A DNA stretch of 10,747 bases from Chloroflexota bacterium (GTDB lineage Bacteria > Chloroflexota > Limnocylindria > Limnocylindrales > CSP1-4): positions 1 through 10,747 of the forward strand of contig JAJYJR010000141.1 of assembly GCA_021789355.1 (NCBI GenBank), written 5' to 3'. The notes beneath the pieces were generated by a model. It was not told the DNA's origin. It saw nothing but the letters and a program-made list of their open reading frames with translations, and did not search any database. Below are positions 5,967 through 10,747 of this stretch, piece by piece; the stretch's first letter is position 1; each line of letters begins with the position of its first letter. Position numbers and translations under genes: made by a program.

Positions 5967-6746
5967 TTGGGCGTGGCGGTCATCTCGGTCATCATCTACG
6001 TCGTTCTCGCCGCGCTCCTGTTCGCCGAGGGGCCGTCGCGCGCGGATGGCTGGTGGCGACGCGTCGCGTTCCTGGCCCTCGGCGGACTGGCTTTCCTGCT
6101 GATCGCTCGCGGCGGGATCGACACGCGCGACCTCCTCCGTGCGCCCTCGGTCTTCGACGTGGTGGTCGCAGCGTGTGTCATCGTGGTCGTCGCAGACTTC
6201 GTCGGACTGCCTTTGCCCATTGCACGACGACTTGGGATCGGGCTCCACAGTCGGGAGTGGGAGTTCGACAGCCGGCTCTACACGCTGCTGCAGGAGGCAA
6301 ACCAGGCCGTCGAGGAGGTCAACACGGGCCGCGTGGAGGCCATTCAGCGGCTTCCCCGCATCGTGGCCCGCGTTCGCTCGCTGCGCGCCCCGGACGAGGA
6401 CTGGGCGGCCGTGCGCGACGGTTTCGCTCTCGTCTTCGAGCAATACGCCGAGCTCCTCGCGCGCAACAGCGAGGCGTCAGCCTGGGAGGGGACGCTCGCC
6501 CTCAACCACGATCTCACCGAGCGCACGGATGCGCTACCGCGACACGGCTCCAGAATCCTGGGCAGGGACGCATTGCGCCGGCGCGGACCTCCCCACCGGC
6601 GATCGAGTGCGGATCGGCGGCCATCGCCTCCCAGCGACATAGCGCGTCATACACCGTTTGGTCCGCAGTCAGGTGTGATTAGCCATCGTCTCCGGCGAGG
6701 CACTACGCAACATTGCGTATTGTTCGCGCCCATTCACCAGCCGTAG
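5967..6746 (+). CDS. Three-helix membrane protein of unknown function, 3' part probably frameshifted
   Basis: Three N-terminal hydrophobic segments (about residues 2-20 VISVIIYVVLAALLF; 33-47 VAFLALGGLAFLLIA; 61-80 VFDVVVAACVIVVVADFVGL) precede a charged cytosolic-looking helical part (SREWEFDSRLYTLLQEANQA, RSLRAPDEDWAAVRDGFALV, EQYAELLARN). No known family is recognised. The TTG at 5967 has GAGG 5 nt upstream; the GTG at 5973 is an alternative. After LTERTDA (about 6535) this frame becomes Arg/Pro-rich up to the TAG at 6746. The frame one base further on reads YRDTAPESWAGTHCAGADLP then TGDRVRIGGHRLPAT, and stops at 6642 with better third positions. The native end is therefore probably 6642, reached through a one-base indel. 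Confidence 0.65.
   Translation: MGVAVISVIIYVVLAALLFAEGPSRADGWWRRVAFLALGGLAFLLIARGGIDTRDLLRAPSVFDVVVAACVIVVVADFVGLPLPIARRLGIGLHSREWEFDSRLYTLLQEANQAVEEVNTGRVEAIQRLPRIVARVRSLRAPDEDWAAVRDGFALVFEQYAELLARNSEASAWEGTLALNHDLTERTDALPRHGSRILGRDALRRRGPPHRRSSADRRPSPPSDIARHTPFGPQSGVISHRLRRGTTQHCVLFAPIHQP
6704..6719. promoter_or_regulatory. 16-bp palindrome, candidate operator of the lipase operon
   Basis: TACGCAA-CA-TTGCGTA is a perfect 7-bp inverted repeat around 2 bp, 115 bp upstream of the hydrolase start. A weak promoter could follow directly: TTGTTC (6720-6725), 18-bp spacer, TAGAGT (6744-6749). The position next to the -35 box would suit repressor or activator binding. Confidence 0.4.
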
Positions 6747-6834
6747 AGTCGCCTCGGCCAGTCGTCCCTGCGTGGCGGTCCTCAGCGGCCGCACGCTGGT
6801 CGGTGAAGGGGAGCTCGGGGGGAGGGAGGCTAGC

Positions 6835-8877
6835 ATGCGCAGACGTCTGCTCGTCCCCGTGATCGCCCTCAGCGTGCTTGCCACGCCGCTGGCGGGCCCC
6901 GTCCGCGCGAGTTCTCCGCCGGTTCCCGGCACGCCCGGCTTTGCCCCATCTTCCATGGCGCCGCAGGTGATGACGGCCGCGGGCGAGCCCCTTGCGCAGA
7001 TCGGCTCGTGGACCGTTCACGGCAGCTATGTCGCCGCCGGGGTCGGCATGCGTAACCGTGGCTACGGCACGATCACGTTGAGCGGAATCCCCGCGAGCGC
7101 CCACGTGTCCCACGCCTACCTCTTCTGGGACGTCCTGGCCGACACGATCAGCCCCGACTTCGCCAGCGGTACGTTCGATTCCCAGCCGATCACGGGCACG
7201 CTCATCGGGAGCGACGGTAACCCCTGCTGGGGGAACGCAGCCAACTTCGCCTACCGCGCCGACGTCGCCTCGCTGGTTGCCGGCAACGGCGCCTATGCGC
7301 TCGCCGGCTTCGCCTCACACCTCACCGACGGGCAGGACCCCTGGAACGCTTACGACAATACGCCGCCCTTGCTCGAAGGGGCTTCTCTCGTCGCCGTCTA
7401 CGAGGATCCGTCTGCCGCGCAGACCCAGGTGCTGCTGTACGACGGTGCGGCCGGAGATGCGTATACCACCCTGACCCAGACCCTGAGCGGTTTCACCGCG
7501 GTGGCGCCCGTGGGCGCCCAGACGACCTTCATCGTGGGCGACGGCCAGGCCGTCCCCCAGAACCCTCCGACCTTCGACGGGACGCCCCTCCCAGCGGCCA
7601 CGCTCGATGGCAGCGACCCGCAGGCCGGGCCTGACTACAGCCTGAACAACCTGTGGGACACGCGCACGGTCGACGTCTCCAGTCTTGTGAGACCGGGCGA
7701 CACGAGCGCCAGCGCCACCATCGATGGGACGGCCGACTGCCATGTCTGGGTCGCCCAGGCGCTGGCCGTTTCGAGTGCGAGCCAGCTCCCGGTGCTGTTC
7801 GTGCACGGCTACGGAGCGAACTACCGCTCCAACAACTGGATCAACACCCCGCCGCAGCAGCCGAGCGACGGCTTCATTGCCGAGCTCGGACGCAAGATCG
7901 GCGCCGATGACATCACCAGCCTCCCCTACGTCCAAGACGTGGGCTATGCATTGAGCGGCGTCTGCAACCCGCCGCCGGCCGCGCTTCCCGAGACGCCCGA
8001 CGGGGGGATGCCCTACGATGCCGCTTCGGCCACCCGGGACGCGTGCGACAGTAACAGCGACATCGGGCTGAACGCGGTCGCGCTCGACGCCGAAGTGCAG
8101 GCCTTGTATCAACAGACCGGGCGGCCGGTGGTGCTCGTCGCCAACAGCATGGGCGGCGCTATCGTGCGAGGCTTCTTCGCCTACTCGTACGAGCGCAACG
8201 ACGGAGTAGCCGCGAGCATGGTCGACAGCGCCTTCTACATCGAGGGCGCCCACCAGGGGGCTCTCCCGACGGCCGATGCCGTCCAGCAAGCGCCCGACCT
8301 CGTCGTGCAGCTCATCAGGCAGTGGCTTTCATCGAGCGGCAACCTGCCCAGCGGGCCCGCCGTGAGTGACCTCGCGCCACAGAGCACCTGGTACACGTGG
8401 GTGAACCCGAACCCGGCACACGTCCCGCAGGTGCCGAGCTTCAACGCCTACGGCGATATCGGCCTGGCGGTGACCTCGTGCCTCTTCGGCGCGTTCTGTG
8501 TGCCGACCCCGGTCGTGTTCTACGGCACCGTGGGCGATGGGGTCCTGATGCCGGGCAGCGACAATCCACTCGCCACGCCGTTGTCCGGCGGCGCCCGCTA
8601 CCTGAACGGGGCGCCGTCCGCCCAGAACTGGGAGTGGGACGCCCGCTCGCAGGTGCCCTGGGATCCGACCTCGGTGTTGACGCTCGGGCCCTTGAGCGCA
8701 TACCTGGTGGCCAACGCAATCATGGATAGCCCGGTCTCGCACACGAACATGGGCACCGAGATGAGCCAGACGAGCGTGCCGGATTGCCAGAACGGTCAGG
8801 CCACCCAGCTCGACAGCGAACTGATGACGATGATCGAGGGCCGGGTCAATGGCCAGCCCTACCAGTGCCACGCATAG
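6835..8877 (+). CDS. Secreted lipase/esterase-like alpha/beta hydrolase with N-terminal beta-rich domain
   Basis: Predicted exported ester hydrolase of 680 residues. A Sec signal peptide (MRRRLLVPVIALSVLATPLA, cleavage near VRA-SS at residue 26) follows an ATG with GGAGG 5 nt upstream; an in-frame GTG at 6772 would bury the signal and is rejected. Residues about 45-310 resemble a secreted DUF3344-like beta-sandwich (SYVAAGVGMRNRGYGTITLS, VSHAYLFWDV, LEGASLVAVYEDP). The hydrolase part starts at LPVLFVHGYGAN (His324-Gly325, oxyanion region) and has VANSMGG with nucleophile Ser438. Ala replaces the first Gly of GxSxG, as in the AHSMGG of Bacillus subtilis LipA. Asp568 (TVGDGV) and His636 (PVSHTNMG) are candidate remaining triad residues. 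Paired cysteines suggest disulfides outside the cell. The substrate is unknown. It is the first gene of a three-gene operon. Confidence 0.82.
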   Translation: MRRRLLVPVIALSVLATPLAGPVRASSPPVPGTPGFAPSSMAPQVMTAAGEPLAQIGSWTVHGSYVAAGVGMRNRGYGTITLSGIPASAHVSHAYLFWDVLADTISPDFASGTFDSQPITGTLIGSDGNPCWGNAANFAYRADVASLVAGNGAYALAGFASHLTDGQDPWNAYDNTPPLLEGASLVAVYEDPSAAQTQVLLYDGAAGDAYTTLTQTLSGFTAVAPVGAQTTFIVGDGQAVPQNPPTFDGTPLPAATLDGSDPQAGPDYSLNNLWDTRTVDVSSLVRPGDTSASATIDGTADCHVWVAQALAVSSASQLPVLFVHGYGANYRSNNWINTPPQQPSDGFIAELGRKIGADDITSLPYVQDVGYALSGVCNPPPAALPETPDGGMPYDAASATRDACDSNSDIGLNAVALDAEVQALYQQTGRPVVLVANSMGGAIVRGFFAYSYERNDGVAASMVDSAFYIEGAHQGALPTADAVQQAPDLVVQLIRQWLSSSGNLPSGPAVSDLAPQSTWYTWVNPNPAHVPQVPSFNAYGDIGLAVTSCLFGAFCVPTPVVFYGTVGDGVLMPGSDNPLATPLSGGARYLNGAPSAQNWEWDARSQVPWDPTSVLTLGPLSAYLVANAIMDSPVSHTNMGTEMSQTSVPDCQNGQATQLDSELMTMIEGRVNGQPYQCHA

Positions 8878-8888
8878 GAGGGACGGAC

Positions 8889-9701
8889 GTGAAGCCAGTG
8901 CGGATCCTTGCCGCCCTCAGCGCGCTCGTCATCCTAGCCGCTGGCGCCTGGGCGCTGGGTGCGCCCACCAGAGCCGCTGATCCCAGTCCCGGCATCCAGG
9001 GTTTCTATACCTTCATCGACGCCGGTCGCGGAAGCGAGCTCACGGTCAGCTTGGATCCAAGCGCGCTCTCCTACGGCCGGTTCACCTTCGGCGAGCGTGG
9101 CGTCGGACTCTTCACGAGCAGCGGGCCGGCGGACGTGAAGGTCGCCAGCGACCACTCGGTCATCCTGAGCTACACGGGCACGGCCAGCCTCGACGCGGGC
9201 GCCGCGCTCGACTTTCGCTTCGGGCTGACCGTCGGGTCGGGACAGGACGTTCCTTCGCAGGTGAGCCTGCAGGCCCAGATCGATCCGGCGCGCGTGACCG
9301 CGAGCGCCGAGCTCTGGTATGCCGGGGCGCAGTACAAGCTCGTCCACGTGCAGCCGGCCGCCGACCCGAACCAGGCCGTCGCCGCGATCGCGGCCGACCT
9401 GCGGGCGGCCGACTGGACGGCGCTGTACGAGGCCGCCTACAGTGGCCTGCGCGAGTCGATGAGCGAGGCGGACTTCGTGGCCCAGGCGTCGGCCTGGATC
9501 GGGCAAGGGGAGATCACCGACGTGTCAGTCCTCTCGTCGGCCACCCAGGGGACCTCGAGCGAGCTCGGCTACACGGTGGCCCAGGCGTCGATCTCGCTGA
9601 CCCGCACCACGAACGCGGGCCCCACCACGACGGTCGCCGACCTGAGCCTGCTCGCCGAGCCAGACGGCTGGAAGTGGATCAGCCTCGCGCCACGCTCGTG
9701 A
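8889..9701 (+). CDS. Secreted protein of unknown function
   Basis: 270 residues with an N-terminal signal peptide or anchor (MKPVRILAALSALVILAAGA, then WALGAPTRAADP). The GTG at 8889 has GGAGGG 6 nt upstream, overlapping the stop of the hydrolase gene, so it is preferred over an in-frame ATG at 8784 that would overlap the hydrolase by 94 bp. Residues 35-160 are beta-rich (GIQGFYTFIDAGRGSELTV). Residues about 165-265 (IAADLRAADWTALYEAAYSG, ADFVAQASAWIGQGEI, ending DGWKWISL) resemble an NTF2-like or DUF4878-type fold, an inference from pattern only. The tight spacing on both sides makes it part of the operon, perhaps an accessory or chaperone of the secreted hydrolase. Confidence 0.75.
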   Translation: MKPVRILAALSALVILAAGAWALGAPTRAADPSPGIQGFYTFIDAGRGSELTVSLDPSALSYGRFTFGERGVGLFTSSGPADVKVASDHSVILSYTGTASLDAGAALDFRFGLTVGSGQDVPSQVSLQAQIDPARVTASAELWYAGAQYKLVHVQPAADPNQAVAAIAADLRAADWTALYEAAYSGLRESMSEADFVAQASAWIGQGEITDVSVLSSATQGTSSELGYTVAQASISLTRTTNAGPTTTVADLSLLAEPDGWKWISLAPRS

Positions 9702-10183
9702 GCGGGCGCCGCTCGCTCGCCCTCGCGCTCCTCGGCGCCGCGCTCGTGGCCGGCTGCGGCGCGCTGGGCCCAAGCCCACCAGGGCCGCTGGCCCACGTGC
9801 GGGCCCTGCCGGAGGCTTCCCTCGCGCCGCCCGGCAGCGTGCTGATCGGGACCTCCGCCCAGGACGCCCAGGAGACCATCGACGGCCCGCAACCGGCCAT
9901 CTACAGTCGGGTGCTCGGCACGCAGGAGGCGGCCACGGCGGTGGAGACCTTCTACGCCGACAGGCTCCCCTTCGCGGGCTGGACGCCCGATCCCTACTTC
10001 ATCCGAGCCAGCATAGACGCTTGGGCGGCAGCCTGGACGAAGGGGCCGGTCGAGATGAGCGTGTCGATCCTGCGGCGCGGCACGGACCCGCTCCTGCCCT
10101 CGGCTTCGATGCAGGCCCGTTATCCCACGATCTTCCAAGTCGTGCTGTCCGCGGGGGCCGGAGCCTCCTTCCCGCCGTCGTAG
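9698..10183 (+). CDS. Lipoprotein of unknown function
   Basis: 161 residues. The GTG at 9698 overlaps the TGA of the preceding gene (GTGA), giving translational coupling, and starts directly on a type II signal peptide: RRSLALALLGA then lipobox LVAGC with Cys20 as the lipidated residue. A GTG at 9674 would add eight residues and is less likely. A Pro/Gly-rich linker (GPSPPGP) is followed by a small domain containing AATAVETFYADRLPFAGW and MSVSILRRG, reminiscent of secreted proteins that recur in high-GC Gram-positive genomes, with no named family. It is last in the operon and is predicted to be membrane-anchored on the outside. Confidence 0.75.
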   Translation: MSGRRSLALALLGAALVAGCGALGPSPPGPLAHVRALPEASLAPPGSVLIGTSAQDAQETIDGPQPAIYSRVLGTQEAATAVETFYADRLPFAGWTPDPYFIRASIDAWAAAWTKGPVEMSVSILRRGTDPLLPSASMQARYPTIFQVVLSAGAGASFPPS

Positions 10184-10257
10184 GCAGAGTTCCTCCGGGA
10201 GCGGCGATGAGAGGCCATTCGGGTAGAAGCGGGCTCCGCTGCGTCTACGCCGAGTTC

Positions 10258-10319
10258 GCGTACCAGGCCAAGGTATCGGCCACTTTGCTTCGTGTGCCCC
10301 CGAGTCCGTCCGGGGGCGC
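10258..10319 (-). repeat. Dispersed 62-nt repeat, copy B
   Basis: Second copy, 75 nt downstream of the lipoprotein stop codon. The hairpin arms are at 10296-10302 and 10311-10317. On the minus strand it encodes APPDGLGGT-RS-KVADTLAWYANSA, ending at a TAG at 10247-10245. The hairpin has no T-run but could still weaken transcription leaving the operon. Confidence 0.7.
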
Positions 10320-10411
10320 CAGGATCCACGCACCTGCCGCGTGCGGCCCCCTCGTCGATGATCTCGGACCATCGCGGTGCCCGATCGGCTGCCGCGCGCG
10401 AGGGGCCGTTC

Positions 10412-10463
10412 GCCTCTCGCCAGATCGCCGGCTGGCGGCTACGGTAGGCGGTTGGCGAGAGGC
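10412..10463. repeat. 11-bp perfect inverted repeat around a 30-nt loop
   Basis: GCCTCTCGCCA (10412-10422) pairs with TGGCGAGAGGC (10453-10463). The loop contains GC-rich self-complementary words (CGCC/GGCG), so a transcript would fold strongly. Its role is unknown; the end of a small element or an RNA structure is possible. Confidence 0.5.
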
Positions 10464-10549
10464 TCTGACGCGCGGCCCAGATCGTGGCCGCCGGGACCGC
10501 GCCGAGCCACTGGCGAACCCGACCCGCTTCGCTATGAGGTAGGTGGGTC

Positions 10550-10747
10550 ATGGAACACATGCGCGAGAAGATCCGGATCGAGGCGCCCGTCGAGCACGTC
10601 TGGGCGTTCTTCTGCGACACGTCGCGCTGGCACGACTGGGCCCCGCGCCTGGAAACCTCGGACTGGAGCGGGCGGCTGGACCAGGTCGGGACGACGTACG
10701 TCTCGACGTTCAAGATGATGGGCTTCGAGATGAAGCAGACGAACACG
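10550..10747 (+). CDS. SRPBCC (START/polyketide-cyclase-like) family protein, 3' end outside window
   Basis: The first 66 residues are visible. MREKIRIEAPVEHVWAFFCD, then SRWHDWAPRL, is the typical N-terminal strand and helix of SRPBCC proteins, which bind hydrophobic ligands in a helix-grip cavity. The ATG at 10550 is preceded by GAGG and AGGTGGG. A second in-frame ATG at 10559 is an alternative. The ligand and role cannot be told. It is separated from the secretion operon by the repeat-bearing spacer, so it is probably a separate transcription unit. Confidence 0.8.
   Translation, partial: MEHMREKIRIEAPVEHVWAFFCDTSRWHDWAPRLETSDWSGRLDQVGTTYVSTFKMMGFEMKQTNT

Larger units (their letters stand above)
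10184..10549. other. Spacer downstream of the secretion operon with repeats
   Basis: No confident gene. It holds a small stem-loop AGCGG-GCT-CCGCT (10228-10240), copy B of the 62-nt repeat, and an 11-bp inverted repeat (10412-10463). A minus-strand frame through 10320-10500 (SPTAYRSRQPAIWREANGPS, WSEIIDEGAA) looks faintly protein-like and would need one frameshift to run into the peptide of copy B, so a decayed minus-strand gene is possible. Confidence 0.4.

Noticed and set aside
5817..6443. 208-residue minus-strand frame opposite the membrane protein
   Set aside because: The plus strand shows three clean hydrophobic helices and a charged helical tail; the minus frame is Asp/Arg-rich, as expected of an antisense shadow.
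7315..8289. 324-residue minus-strand open frame
   Set aside because: It lies opposite the hydrolase domain, whose motifs and signal peptide fix the plus strand as coding; high GC keeps the antisense frame open.

Overview
The window is high-GC bacterial DNA (10,747 bp) with mostly G/C third codon positions, frequent GTG/TTG starts, Sec signal peptides and one lipoprotein. This fits a high-GC Gram-positive-like lineage such as Actinomycetota or Chloroflexota. No marker gene is present, so the taxon is an inference only. No rRNA, tRNA or CRISPR array was seen.

Positions 1-4992 look like an accessory region. A large serine recombinase (minus strand, C-terminus beyond the left edge) is preceded by a small ORF whose stop overlaps its start. 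A poorly coding divergent spacer follows, with three 9-bp-spaced GTTCC motifs, then two small unrecognised plus-strand ORFs. Next is a complete ISAzo13-family insertion sequence (2744-4037) with 20-bp imperfect inverted repeats and a TTA target duplication. Its transposase appears to be read from a TTGACA-17-TATGCT promoter at the left end, giving a nearly leaderless message. The element sits exactly at the stop codon of a minus-strand ParA/MinD-like ATPase, and it probably also cut the tail of the convergent small ORF. A near-perfect 33-bp palindrome lies just upstream of the ATPase start.

Positions 4993-6746 are a structured, partly decayed stretch: a spacer of about 600 bp with several inverted repeats, one copy of a dispersed 62-nt repeat, a small gene that looks frameshifted, and a three-helix membrane protein whose last part also looks frameshifted.

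Positions 6835-10183 hold a tight three-gene envelope/secretion operon: a secreted lipase-like alpha/beta hydrolase with an N-terminal beta-rich domain, a secreted protein of unknown function, and a lipoprotein translationally coupled to it. A 16-bp palindrome lies upstream. The spacer 10184-10549 carries the second copy of the 62-nt repeat and an 11-bp inverted repeat. The window ends inside an SRPBCC/START-like gene.

The most unusual signals are (i) the two-copy repeat, whose minus-strand reading conserves a short peptide through mostly synonymous changes and whose perfect core also folds into a hairpin, and (ii) the ATPase with an atypical Walker A and a large palindrome at its start.
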